A DNA stretch of 64,000 nt from Apteryx mantelli (GCF_036417845.1 NC_089980.1:65656501-65720500), one strand, 5' to 3'. Shown: positions 37,601-50,061, numbered from the stretch's first letter. A program made the numbers and translations. The notes: generated by a model from the letters alone, not told the origin.

Positions 37601-40600
37601 AAAAGATCCAGTCCTTCACTCCTTACAAACCTACTACTGCTGAAGACTTCAGAGCTCTTTAAGTATAAAAGGAACATGTAGCATCACACACTAGTCACAG
37701 ATCAAAACTGAACTTCTGCAGTGGCAAATTAGGTTTCACTGATAGACAATGTCTAGTTGGAAAGATAGCCTGCCATTGTATGTGTTTGACGTGCCAAAAT
37801 GTAGGATGTTGGAAAAATAATGGCCCATGGAAAACTTATTTGAGAGGCACATTTATAGGGCTGTGATATCAGCCTGTGGCTCAGTTTGGAAATTTCCCTA
37901 ATGTAAATTTTTTTGATCGTCATTCTTTTCCCATTTAGGATCTGCTTCCTGTAGTTTACTTTCATTCAACTAGAACTACATCTGCTTACAAGAATACAGT
38001 TTGTCCCATTTTGTTGTTACAGAAGTGTTTTGCACATTTCATGGTATTTTTTGCATCTTAACTTCCTCAAAACTGTTCTCTTAAGCATTGTTGTCCCTAC
38101 AGCAACTTCTTCAACAGTTTCTTCTAGTTGGAGGCACTCTCCAAAGCAAGTATGTAATTATTCCTTTTGGAGACTGTGTTACAAAGTGTGCTCAAAAGCG
38201 CAAACATCTGGCAGCCTTTCTGAAGCAAATGGCTGAGTTGTACACAGCGTGTTCAGTGTCCCATCTCAGACTCACACCACAGACACTCTCGAAGTGTTTT
38301 CAAACTCAGTTAGTAAAGGATAGTTAGAGTTTGAATTAGGAGATGCTGGTCAACCTTCAGAAATTCTCACCTTGCTATCAGCTAATCTTTGTCTCTCTGA
38401 AAGCTGGCTTGCAGCACCGCAGGAGAGAGTTGATTTCTACTCACAGTACAAATCACACTATGAGTAACTTCCCTTGCAAAGCATAAGACAATGATGTAAA
38501 TGGTATAAAATGTTTCACAGCCTCTCTGCCAAACATCTTTGGGATCTTCCAGCCCTGCTTTAATTTACAAAAGTCTTGAGCTATGCAGAAAAACTGCACA
38601 TGGCATACCCACGTGCCTTCACCCTTTTCCACTTAATAAGTCCCACAATTAAGCAATGTTAACCAAACTCTCCTAAAATGTATTGATTTGAAGTTTGGTA
38701 CATTTATTTGTCTCTCAGAGTTTTCCCAGCCATAAATCTCCCATAAAACATCTACCATGAGCCCCTCCTACATTTCATTGCTTAGTTATAGGTCTGCTTT
38801 AGCCGTTTAATTGGATAGAAAAGATCTATAAAGCAGAGGCTGGGAATGAGAAGTAGAGGCATCCTCAGGGTTGAAAGTGGTGGTGTGCGGGAATGATTTT
38901 GGTTTTAATTTTGCCACCTTTCATTTAGCAAACAAAACCCACTGGAGGGAACATTTGTCTGGTTGAGTTACCAGAAATATGTAGGACTGTCTTGAAGTGA
39001 GTTGTGTCTTTGCCCTAACAGTACATGGGGGCCCCAAGAAAGGGAAAGACTAGGAAAAGTTCTCTAGTGGGAAAGGAGCCTATAAAGCTTGTAAGGCAGG
39101 ATTCACCTTTCTACAGACTTGCAGGAAGCTGATATCCTTTCAAACATCTGTGAACAGAGCAAAGACCTGGAGGCTCATGCTATGTGAGCATTTGGTCACT
39201 CATTTTTGCAGAGGCTGGAAAGGAATTTACATGAGAAGATTACGTTAATTATGCCACCCAAGATTTTGGCTTTCAGGAGCATAGGAGACAGCATCAGGAG
39301 ACGGGTGTGGCTGTTAGGAGCAGAAGGCGTGTTGGTACGTTGCAACTGGAGGGTAACAAGAGTCCGGACTCGCAGTACCCATTGCAATAAGACCAGACCT
39401 CAGAAGGAAACAGATACAGGAGCAGGCTGCGAGACTGTAAGCTGGAAATATTCCAGGAAGCCTCTTTAAGGAGCATGGAGACCACCAGACCAAGTCTCTC
39501 ATTTAATTGATCCACACTGTAGATGCCACACTAAACTCGTGCACTGAATGCTGACTATGCCTGGTTTTAGACGTATAATAAGTGGTATATATAATAGTTA
39601 TAACCTGCTGTTTCAACACCCTGTCAAGTACCTGTGCTTGTAGTTCTTGTGCATCCAAACCACTCAGAAAATGGATTTAGACATCCGGGTCCACAAGCTC
39701 AGAGAAGTTAAAATGCTATAATATTAGAGACCTGCATGTAAAAGAGCCGCTACTGCTTATTGGTATTAGAAAATGTGATTGGTAAATTAATAGGTAATAA
39801 GAATCTTTTACTCATATTTCCTTCAGAATTCAGAGAACACAATTAAAAAGCCCTTTTAAAAAGGGAAAATAGAGTAAGTTGTGAAAGGGATATAGGAGAG
39901 AATGTATCCTCTGTAACAAGAGATGAATGTTTGTCATTAGTTTAATAAAGGGGCTCCAGAAACCTCCTGCAGCCCCCCCATTAGTCTAACAGTTAAGCCA
40001 TTGTATGCATATACAACACACAGTCACTTGTCCTTGCAGGGGATCATGTCTGGGGCAAGACTGAAGGCTAAAAACAGAGCCATTTCCACATTGCCAAAGT
40101 TCAGATTTAAAGCATCAGGAAGATTTCTTTAAAAATATTTGTGGTCAATATTTTTCTAAAATAACATATCAGCACTCCACCAAACTTTCTCCAGTGCTTT
40201 TGGTTTGGGGAATAATCTAAGCATGATTTATTTCCATCTAACATTTACATTTCTGGTTAAAAGGAGAACAAGAATTTTCAAAACCTCAGTGTTCAGATTT
40301 GCCTCTACCTCCCCTAGCAAACTACACTTGTCAAGAGTGGGGCATTTTGGCTGCTTGTGTGAGCAATACATGCAATAGTGAAGACTGGGAAAATTGCAGG
40401 CTCCTACCTTGGAAAGAGTAGAGGTACAAGACTGTCATTTGGAAGGAGAGCTTGAACAAGGATAAAAGGTGCATTTTATCCCCTGACTGTCATGGTCCAT
40501 AACTATATGTATGCTGGTGTTGTAACACTTAAGAGAGAATAACAATTAAAATAACTGGTTAAAGCATCCTCTTGGGCTGCAATTCAACTCTTGCAGAGAC

Positions 40601-43600
40601 CAAGAAGCCAGTCAAATTTCTGAATACAGTGAAAGAATCACAGTTTTGACCTGCATCATATTTTCTCCCACAGCACTTGCATTTCATACACATGCAGCAC
40701 AGCGCAATAGTTTGTTTCCTGACCTGGGCTCGGACGCAGATGTTCGCAGGAGGTACAATTCTTTCGCATGCCGCGTGTGGCACAAGGAATGTAGGCTGCG
40801 GTCCAGAAGAGTGAGATGCAACTGGGGCAATGTGCCCATTTTGTAGCAGCAATCTAGTACTGCCACCCTTCTCTTGTTATCTGACCCGACAGAGAGAGAG
40901 ATTTACAAAAAGCACGACCACCCTGTGTATTTGGGGGGTTTCCATTATGTAATTCAGTGTGATACTTCCTACTCAGACACATGTGTCATCCCCCATTCTT
41001 CGGCCAACATACAAGACTACGAGTGCAAAAGGTCTGTAACTCATCTTGAAGGTGCAAGCAGGGACTGTGTGGCACATAGTCCTTGCACTAAATTTCTGTC
41101 CATGGATGAATGTGGTTGTAAATAAAGAGGCAGGCCTGGAAAGAGGGCAATATGACATTACTTTTACGGTAAATTAAAAAACATATATCATAAAATTGTA
41201 AACATATGCCCTTTTTGATTTGTGCTGTTTGAATATGAAAAGGCAACACTGAAACTCTTTAAGCAGATCTTCAAAAGACACAGTGTACTGTTCGCTTAAA
41301 TGCAGATGGCATACAGTTGAGCCTGCTTGTGTTAATTTAGGATAAAAAGAAAGGGGGAAAAAAGTGACATCTTTTGAAGGAGCCTCCCATAAGGGCAATA
41401 GGAGCTGCCTTTAAAGGAAGGCGTTACATTAAAGTCTGGCTTAGCTCAATCAGCAGCACACACACAGTCCCACCAAAACAGCCAGGGTTGCTGCAGCAAG
41501 AAGCACAAAAGTAGAATATAGAGGAGACAAAATTGTCAGCAGCAACAACAGAGTCAATTTTTATTTCATCAGGTAACAGAAATTAGACTAGCTGATCATA
41601 ATGCTTGCTCTGGTTTTTAAACTCACCAAATTTCTCAATCAGGAGATTGAGACTCAGTTGAAGGCCCAGTATAGTGAAAATATATTCCTTTTCCATAAAT
41701 AGTGTGCTCTAAGACTGACAACCCCAGCATCTGGGAGTGCTTAAAGCAATTCATAGTTTTGGTCCAGTCATATGACTCTGGGCAAAGAGTGCAGAAAAAT
41801 CAAACTGGTCCAGAGGAGGCCTTAATGTTGGGTAAAATGCAATAAATTGAGCAAGGATCCTTTGATTAATTTGTTCTAGTTTGTTATAAATGAATGACAT
41901 TCTTTCTGCTCTTGCAAGTGTTTGTCTGCTATTTGTGTGCAAATGCAAATTCATTACTATGTTAATTGCCTTTCATCTTTTTATATTCATTTTATAGGAT
42001 TTATTGTTTTACTTTAGAGGTCCTAAATAATTGAATTATATCATTTCCTTTATCAATAGGCATTTTCACAGGCATTATCTTTCAGATGTATTTCATACAA
42101 TTCTAAAAGAAATGTTTACTGCATTCCAGAAATATTGCTGCCAAAGAATCTAATTTAAAAGTGGAGGAAAACAGTTTATAATATGCAGATCTACTTGCTG
42201 CTTTGTACATTTCATATTTTAACAGCAATGTGAAATTGCATGAGTAACAAGAATGAATTATTTAAAAGCAAGATATTCTTACTGAATTAAAAAATTAGAA
42301 AGTTCCATATTTCATATGGTTATTCTACAAACTGACACTGAATAAAATTCCTGATCTGATCCTATAAAATCAAAATGAAACTTTACTTACAATTTTAAAA
42401 CTTTCAAGTTTATATGTGCATATGTTAAGGAAATGATAGGAAGCCAAGTTTATATATGTAACTGTCTGGGAAATGAGTCAAAGCTGAGTTAGAAAAAGGA
42501 CACTGTTGGCTGTTGTAATGGGCTGTCTCTGTTAGTGAAAGTCAGCATTTTACACCAGACCTGTACCTATCTATACAAGAATATGTGTGTGTGGACATGT
42601 ACATAGGACAGTGTCTTAAGGAGAATTGTCAGATATTATTCTAGAGATTTTAATATTATTCTGTTCACTCAGGGTTTTCAAATTTGACTTTTTGTTTCAG
42701 TTGTCAGTGATGTATCGCCACTTGGCAGATGAAAATTTGCTTATAAAACTGAGTGTCTAAAAGACCAAGTCCTCCACACAGCAGAGGCAAACAGTTTGGA
42801 AGGACAGTCCCTCTGCGATAGCTAGCTAGTAAATTTTACCTGTGCAATCCTTAACATGGTGTACCTCTGTTTTGGGGTTGGAAGCAGGGCATTGGCAATT
42901 GAAGGAAGAGCAAAGGCAGTTTCATACCTCAAAGGCACTGTGGGGTCCCCACTCACGTGGCGGGGTTAGAGGATGTAGAAGTGACCTGATTTACAGCCTT
43001 TCTAGTAGATCTTTAGCTTATGGCTCAGTTCTTGGTTTGTACATTGCTTTTTACAAAATTTGACCTCATATACATAATGACATAATGTAGGCAGATTATA
43101 TGGAAGTAGCTGATGCATAACTGTTTTTTTTTTGTAAATACCATTTTATCAAGTGAAGGATCCATGGTAAAGAGCTTGACATTTGCTGGCTTTTTGATGT
43201 GTGAACAAACAGTTTTTCTGAAATACTTTGATTACATGAAATCTGCTTATGAATAATTCAGTAAAGTAACTTTCAGCTTGTGAATTGTTTCACATGTAAT
43301 GTGTGAGAGGAGCTGACACACATATGGCCAAATTTACTAAGGGAGTTAGACCCCCTGCTACTCAGCTGCTTTTGAATATCCTGCTAGGAGTCTGAGACTA
43401 CTGAGGTTAAATGTGAAGGCAGGCATAAGCGCCTACGTCCTGTATGGCTGACCCTGGAGGTGCTCACCAGTAAATCAGATTCCCTGCTCCTTAGCTGCCA
43501 AACACGGCAAGTCCTGAAAGTCTGTCAGCACCTCTGTCTCTGCCAGGGCAATTCCACACTCGCACAGAGGTCTGCATCTGCTCATGACTGCGTCGGGCCT

Positions 43601-46600
43601 GGGAGCGCTGAGGAGCATCCACCACGATGGGCAACTCCATCACTTTGCCGCTCACAGCACCTCCAGGGCCCAGTCCGATGGGTGCTCTTGGTATGCCTCT
43701 CCCAGACTAGTTGCCATGAAAACATTCTCCCTTTTGCATTCTAGAAGCACTAAAGGAGACTATGAAAATTCAAAGTTTAACCCTCTCTTCCACCTGAGGG
43801 TGTTTGACTTCTGAAGGCACTAACTGGTAGGTTATGAGATACTCTGAGAACAGTGATTCTGATCCCTGCTATTAAAGGTGTCCTATTTGGCATGAGAAAA
43901 GAAGGAGAAGAGACCTGGTGTGTAGGTCTGCCTTATCTGACAAAAGAGCGGCAGTGATTAGCAGAAAATTGGCAAGGACACTTAATTTTGGGAGCGGTTT
44001 CAGAGATGTGGGTCCTGAATTTTGGACTGAGGTTTCCTATTGGCTGGATTAGATGGCTTTCTTTGACAGTCTGTTCCATCCTGCTGTGAAGTTTCCAGCA
44101 GGAACACCAATGCATTATCTTAGCTCCCTACCTAAGGTTATACCTATGCTATATATAGCATGCAGTGTACTACAGAGATGTCTAAAATAATTCTGGGACT
44201 GGAAGAGATATAACAATGCTGGGATGGCTCTCTGCCCAAAATGACTAATCCTGTCGAGAGCACCATGCTAACCTCGCTCTGCTGCTCCCTGGTATTACAA
44301 TGGCATAGCTCTGCATGGTGTTGCATACAAGCACCAGCTATTCTGGAGATAGCTGAGTGTTTCTAACATATTTTTGCATTTCTTGGATTTAAACATAAGT
44401 GCCTAACTATCTATTTTAATTGGTACCTAATTAATTCCAGTACTGTATTTTCCCCATGTGACTGTCTCCGTCTTTAACATGTCTAAATCTGGCCAGTACA
44501 TCATATGGTGTTATTCTGTTAACTGTCTAAACAAATGTAGCTTTTAATGGTTTGCTATGTGAAAACTCATGTTTACACATTGAAACTTCTGCCTTTCTAT
44601 TAGTAGTTTCTGCAGACATATGCAATAATTAGACTGGTATCAGAAAATCAATACAAAGAGGACACAGAGTCAAAGTGAATCAGTTGGGAGTTCTGGTTTT
44701 TTTTTTACAAAGGAGAAAAAAATTAGTTATCATGAAAATTAGTTGTGCAGCATCCTCTTGTACCTTCAGCTTCCATTGCCACTTCTGAACGATACTCAAA
44801 TCTAGCTGATTAAAAATGAAAGTGTACTGTTTTAATTCTCTTGTTACCCATTTTCTGATAAACAAATAAATAAAAGCAGTAATATTAAGAGCCAGGGTTG
44901 CCTTGTGGGTAGTCCATTTCTGGAGATAGCTAGCAATGCCAAGGGATTAATATAAAGCCCTTCTGATAAATCCTATTACTCTCTAAGTGGTGTTGATAGA
45001 ACATCTTCATGTAATTTAAAATAGCATTCTAATTATAAAGTACCAATAACTCCTCTGGAATGAATCTGTTCCCTTGGTGTCACCAACTTGTTTCTACCTG
45101 GCATATGAGCAGTAGACTGCCTCTGTCTTCAGATATCTACTGCCATATTTTTCCTGAGGATATATTCCTGAATCTTCCTCCAAAGATGAAAATTAATACA
45201 ACCAGTCAGCACAAAGCTGAAATTCCAGCTCAAGCAAGGAAGATGAAATTTGCAAGCATTCTGTGTGCATGAAATGAAAACCTGCGGTGCACACTTATTT
45301 GATCTCCATCAAATTATCAACTGTTGATGAATAAAGCAAAATGAAGCCTGCACAGTTGCTATCAATTACTCTGTTATGCTCTCGGCCTTTTCTGAATCAG
45401 AGAGAGTACTGGAAGAATCCAAAGCTGCAATCCTTCATGGGCGCTTTCCAGATGACATTGGATGATGCTATTCTGTTAAATCAGTGAACCTTTATTTCTG
45501 TGAAGCCTTGCATCTGAATTTCCTCCACCCTTACCATCCTGTGAAAATTAGGGCCCAGGTTACATCTTATCTTTTTCTAGCTGCTTATACCTTTGCAAAA
45601 TGACTATTCTGAAATTTTCCCAGCTGGGGAAATTTGCTTAATTAGAATTTATTTAGAAAATTCAGCAAAAGATGTTCAGATGTTTGTAAGAGTGAGGAAA
45701 AGATGACGTTTTGGTTATGTTAGAAACCAAATCTTCCTGTTGCAAAAATGAGAAGTGGTAATGACTCCATTCCTTGGAGCATAGGTGTTTGTTTCATTTT
45801 AGGGTTTTTTTTGCTATTCCCATGGAAAACACTAGATCTCGACACAATCTCAGACGATGTGTGCTCAGTAAAAACTTCTGAGGATGCACCTGCAGCACCC
45901 CCGCACACTGGGGCAGATGTTCCCAAATGAGCAACGAAAGTCCCAGGCTCAGAACCATGAGCATATGGCTCCATTGGCAAGACTTTATGTCTGGTTGGGC
46001 TGAGAAGCAAAACTAACTAGCCTAGGGGTAACCTATGCTGACACAGCCATTGAGCTACTGCAACCCAAATTAGTACCTTTGCACAGTACTGCAGTGTGTT
46101 GTGCAGATGCACAACTCCATTCTCTGTTTGTCTCACTCATTTAGCTTATTTCTGAACTAATGCATTTGGAGCTATGTGTTAGCTCAGGAATCTCTAGCAA
46201 TGCACTGAGGTGGCTCATTTGGAACTTTTTTGGCAGCCATGGTCTGGTCCTTTAGCTTCTTCCAGCCTCAGGGAGTTGCGCCTCTGCTTGCTGGAACCCA
46301 GGCAGCTGGAGGGGGATTCAGTCCCAGTGACGCTGAGCAAAAGCTGGACCTGGCCTGGATGAGGATGTGGAAGGAAACAGATTTGGACAAAGAGCCTGGA
46401 GCAAAGACTGGGTCTAGGAGAGAAGGAAAAAGAGAGGTGTGGGACAAGGAGAAGACAGGCAAAGAGGACAAGGACTGCTGTAGGGAATGCTGCTCTTAAA
46501 ACTGTTGATTCTGTGTCTGCCAGCACCACAGACTTCCTATATGACACCAAGCAGATCACTTGAACTACAGGTGGCACTGAGTGCTCTTTTTATGCTTGGT

Positions 46601-46764
46601 GTTTGGTTGGAGAGCCTGGGGTCTGATTTGTAGAAGTATTTAGCATTCACAGCTGTGTCTGAAGTCAATAGGAGCTATGCTTTGAACACATAAAGCGCTG
46701 CATAATGGTAAGTATTTCGCCAAAGCAAACCCCAGTCAACACAAGGCAGGCAACCAAAATTAAT
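34637..46764. other. Intergenic; no gene recognised
   Basis: Twelve kilobases of AT-rich DNA. Two small CpG-bearing patches occur, around 39,290-39,375 (ACGGGTGTGG, GGCGTGTTGGTACGTTGC, GTCCGGACTCGC) and 40,695-40,805 (GGCTCGGACGCAG, TTCTTTCGCATGCCGCGTG). The 120-codon minus-strand frame at 46215-46577 is unrecognised. A possible CR1 tail trace near 44,037-44,090 is too weak to annotate. Confidence 0.65.
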
Positions 46765-46885
46765 AGACACATTTAACCTTAACTCTCTGTGTCTCATTTC
46801 CCAATCAGTAAAATGGTGATATTAGCTACATCTCATGAAAGTAATTCATAAACATTCATCAAATGCTCAACATACTGTAACAATG
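46765..46885 (+). repeat. MIR/CORE-SINE-like fragment
   Basis: The text TTAACTCTCTGTGTCTCATTT followed by CAGTAAAATGGTGATATTA resembles the MIR core (TTAACCTCTCTGTGCCTCAGTTT, then CTGTAAAATGGGGATAATA). The part downstream is A-rich and includes a decayed counterpart of the MIR tail. It is old, so the boundaries are loose. Confidence 0.4.
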
Positions 46886-46962
46886 AATGTTGTAAAAAAG
46901 CCAACTATGACATTAATAATTCTGTATTACAGGCAGGATTTAAATAGGTTTAAACAAAGCCT

Positions 46963-47153
46963 GAGGACATACGTTGAACAAAGAGATTAAGAATAAATGG
47001 AAAAGCTGCACATTGAGTGAACAGTGTCTGCCCCATACACTGTACAAGGTAGCAGTCCTGTGAGTAAAATAACATAATCATCTAATTAAATTATAAACTG
47101 TAAATCATATGCACTAGAAGTCAAAACTAGTTTGCCTGAAAATCTTACCTTTG
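46963..47153 (+). repeat. Dispersed repeat, copy 1 of a 190-bp pair
   Basis: This segment aligns along its whole length, in the same orientation, with 48858-49049. Shared blocks are GAGGACATA-GTTG, AAAGAG, TGAGTGAA, GTAATT/CTAATTA, TCATATGCAC, AGAAG-TCAAA, GTTTGCCTGA/GTTGCGTAAG and AATCTTA--TTTGG. I do not recognise the family. The level of divergence suggests two old copies of an interspersed element rather than a recent tandem duplication. Confidence 0.7.
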
Positions 47154-48857
47154 GTTTATCCTAAAGTGTCAATGCTTGACTTTTCAACCTTAATACACTT
47201 TTAATGTGGGTTTCGTGTTTTTCATGCTTTGGTATTTTGTGTGAATGGGAATGCAATAATTTGAAGATTATATATGTTTTTATTGCTGTATGCTGTGCAT
47301 GCAAAATCATACTGTTTTGGCTGAAGTAGATGAGTAACAGGAGAATTAAAAATTGAGATAGAAATAGCTGCACTATATCAAGCTACAATATAAAGTAAAT
47401 AATAATTATTTTCCTGTTTGTTGTCTTAGTTTAATTTTAGGCATTTCAATTGACAGAATAACATAGGCATGATAGTTCATCTCCTTCCAAGAGAAATTTT
47501 TGCCTGCTGATGCCTAAAAGTTAGGAAAGAACTTTCTCAGATGTATAGTATTCCCACTTAAATCTTGCTCCATTGATGGGTCTGGTTTTTTTTTCTTTCA
47601 AAATTTCTTCGTAGAGATCAAAGACATTCTTTGCAACTAGAAAAATAAAGATTTATTGATTCACCTTACAGATGTTGTCTGTCTTTTTGTCAAGGCATCC
47701 ATTTTTCTCAGACATTCGGTGTAAGTGCATACCTGCTTCTCATTTGCAACAGAAACTAGCACTATTAAATGAATCTGCAGTTTGGTCATCATAAGCGATT
47801 TGGTAGATAGGTAGGTATTCAAAAAAATATAAAATAATGTAAAACATCTATGGCAGCAATGCAAGTTAAATAAGTCCCCCAATACTTTGTGTTTCAAACC
47901 AACATTCATGAGAATTAAGAAGTGATAGTTTTACCATGCAATTAGAGTTATGACTTTATCTGGTTAAGGTTATTGAATATTTCTTTTTAAAGTGAACTGC
48001 AGTCATAAGGATTTATGTTTTGCTGTCTTTGTTTTTGGTGCTTAAATACTAGCCAAAATGGAATTATGTTTTACAGCATATTACTTTTGTTTTCTCCTTT
48101 TCAAAAATGAGGAGTCATTCCTAACTTTCTCTTTGCTACAAGTTTTGTGTAAGATTTTGAAGGGCCTGTACAATGTCAAAGAACTATGTACCTAAAGTTA
48201 AGAGATTCATCTCCAAACTACCTAAGAAGGTCTGATCTTTTAGCCAGTATGCAGATATTTTTTATCAAGGTATCCCGTGGGATTGCTCACTTGTTATTTA
48301 TTCTCAGATTCTAGCCCTATAGTCTTGTCCATACTAAAAAGTTAATTTCTATATTTCAGCAAATGCCCTTTACCACTGGATGCTAGCAACAATACTAAGC
48401 CAGCAGCATAGGTAAGATTCAGGCATTCAAGGTAAGATTCAGGCATTCACCCAGGCCTTTCAATGTAAGTGGCAAAAACATCTGACTCCTGTCTACTGAG
48501 CAGAATTTCCAGCTGCAAGTGCTAAAAAATTATGAGTCAGGCCCCCTAAATCAGACTGCATTTTTTAAGTCTAAAAAGGAAAGGAGTAATTGCTTTTTGG
48601 TTTCTGACCTGGCAAGTTGCACTTGGGTCATGATTTCCTATTTTTCTCCCGAACCACGATGGAGAAAACTTGTTTTGCTGGATCTTGAGGAAGCCCTTTC
48701 TACAAGGTCCATAAAATGAAACTGTGAGCTGGCAATACTATATTAAGGCCTCCATTGTTGTACTGGTAATGCAACCACAACGTGGAATGAAATGTATTTC
48801 TACTTTAGACAATGCCTAAGGACAAGAATAGTTCTAAAGAAGCCATCAGGACATATT
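47154..48857. other. Spacer between the two 190-bp repeat copies; no gene recognised
   Basis: AT-rich DNA with the perfect 20-bp tandem duplication at 48410-48449 and no recognisable exon or transposon core. If the two flanking copies are termini of one element, this 1.7 kb would be its interior, but I see no reverse transcriptase or transposase remnant in it. Confidence 0.6.
48410..48449 (+). repeat. 20-bp perfect tandem duplication
   Basis: Two identical head-to-tail units, 48410-48429 and 48430-48449 (AGGTAAGATTC then AGGCATTCA). Perfect identity implies a recent slippage-type duplication. Each unit carries AGGTAAGA, a good 5' splice donor match, so the donor-like motif is doubled. Confidence 0.96.
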
Positions 48858-49049
48858 GAGGACATATGTTGTATAAAGAGGATGAAGCCATTAAATAGCT
48901 CAGCACTGAGTGAATACCATCCCTCCTATGCATTGTAGGAAGCAGTAGTTCTCCAGGAAAAACAACATGATCATGTAATTAGAGACTGTATCACAACTCA
49001 TATGCACAAGAAGGTCAAACGAAGGTTGCGTAAGCAATCTTAATTTTGG
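48858..49049 (+). repeat. Dispersed repeat, copy 2 of a 190-bp pair
   Basis: This is the partner of 46963-47153, about 1.9 kb downstream in the same orientation and only about 230 bases before the UST CpG island. It holds GAGGACATATGTTG, CACTGAGTGAATACC, CATGATCATGTAATTAG, CAACTCATATGCACAAG and AAGGTCAAAC in the same order as copy 1. The family is unassigned. Confidence 0.7.
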
Positions 49050-49580
49050 AATTTCCTTACAGGTCTAAAGCCTTGTCTCCAGTAGACAACAGTCCCGTGC
49101 TAGTTATCCCAGCAAAGCTGCAGTAAGAACCATCCCTCTTTTCCCCCACGAACAAAGTTACACTAAAATAAAGGCGCCGACTCTTGATGCTGCGTTAGAT
49201 TCATCTACAGCACCACAACATTAAGTCACCTTTCTATCGCTGCAATCACAGCAACAAAAGCACCAGCAGCCCTAACATAAGCGCGTAGGCGTGGCGCCAG
49301 CCTTTGGGGCCCCGGGGCCTGGCCGGCAGGATGGGGGGCAGCAGGTCTGGCCCCCGTGCCACTGCCTCGGCCAGCCCCAGCGGGGCACCCCACCGCTGGA
49401 GAGCAGTGGCCCCGGCAGGGCAAGGGGGCTGGCGGGATCAGGACGTCTCTGGCCGGGTGGCCAGGGCCTTGGGGGGGGTCTCGGCCAACAGGCTGTTCCC
49501 CGCCAGGTCAGCCGCAAGCACAGCCCGTGCAGGCGGGTGGCTGTGGGGGTCCCTGCGTGCACCTCAGGGTCCCCCTTTGG

Positions 49581-49638
49581 CTGTGAGGGGCTCCCTGAAG
49601 GCAAATTGTGGAATTTGCCTTCGGGGAGCGCCTCGCAG
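49581..49638. repeat. Near-perfect inverted repeat (27-bp arms, 4-nt loop) upstream of UST
   Basis: The left arm 49581-49607 and right arm 49612-49638 are reverse complements at 24 of 27 positions around the loop GTGG. The inner block is GAAGGCAAATT opposite AATTTGCCTTC. Of the three non-matching positions, two are T opposite G, which would pair as wobble in RNA. The inner AAATT/AATTT section is strikingly AT-containing for this otherwise GC-saturated island. It could be a cruciform, a transcribed hairpin or a miniature transposon remnant; I cannot decide between these. Confidence 0.8.
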
Positions 49639-49785
49639 GCACCTCTCGGCCTTAGGCAGCGGGGCACCAGCCCACCCGCCACGCAGGCCGGGGGCCAGGG
49701 CAGGGACCCGCTGCAAAGGGCCGGGACGGCGGGCGACCGGGGGGCCGTTGGGGCCAGGGCCTGGTGGGGCCGGGGGCCGGTGGGT

Positions 49786-49794
49786 GGGGCGGGC
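49786..49794 (+). promoter_or_regulatory. GC box (GGGGCGGGC), SP/KLF-type
   Basis: A consensus GGGGCGGGC sits in a longer G-rich run, about 175 bases upstream of the inverted CCAAT box. In a CpG island, GC boxes are expected by composition, so functional weight is modest. Confidence 0.4.
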
Positions 49795-49962
49795 GGCCGG
49801 GCCCCGCCGAGGGCGGGCAGCGGCGGCGCCCGGCGGCGCCCGCAGGGGTCGCTCGCGCGGAGGCAACGGGCGCGTCGCGGGGGCCGCGGGGCCGGGCCGG
49901 GCCGGCGGGGCCGGGCGGCACGCACAAGCCCGCCGCGGGCCGCAGGCGCTCGCCGGCGGCGC

Positions 49963-49967
49963 ATTGG
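49963..49967 (-). promoter_or_regulatory. Inverted CCAAT box (ATTGG)
   Basis: The sequence GCATTGGCTG places an ATTGG (CCAAT on the minus strand) about 335 bases upstream of the UST start codon, in the core of the CpG island. In TATA-less promoters NF-Y sites of this form typically lie 60-100 bases upstream of the transcription start, which would put initiation near 50,030-50,070. The motif is directly visible; its use is inferred. Confidence 0.45.
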
Positions 49968-50061
49968 CTGTAACTTGACACCGGCGCGAGAGGCCGAGCG
50001 GAGAGAGGGAGCGAGAGCGCGGCGGCGGCGGAGGAGGAGAGGCGAAGCCCCAGGGAGCGGG

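Noticed and set aside
44037-44090. Possible CR1 3' end trace (GGCTGGATTAGATGGC, then TGTTCCATCC)
   Set aside because: Only one short landmark fits, and the sequence upstream does not follow the CR1 order convincingly.
46655-46740. Text of the form TGAAGTCAATAGGAGCTATG, resembling a common sauropsid repeat motif
   Set aside because: Too short and decayed to assign to an element, although it adjoins the MIR-like fragment.
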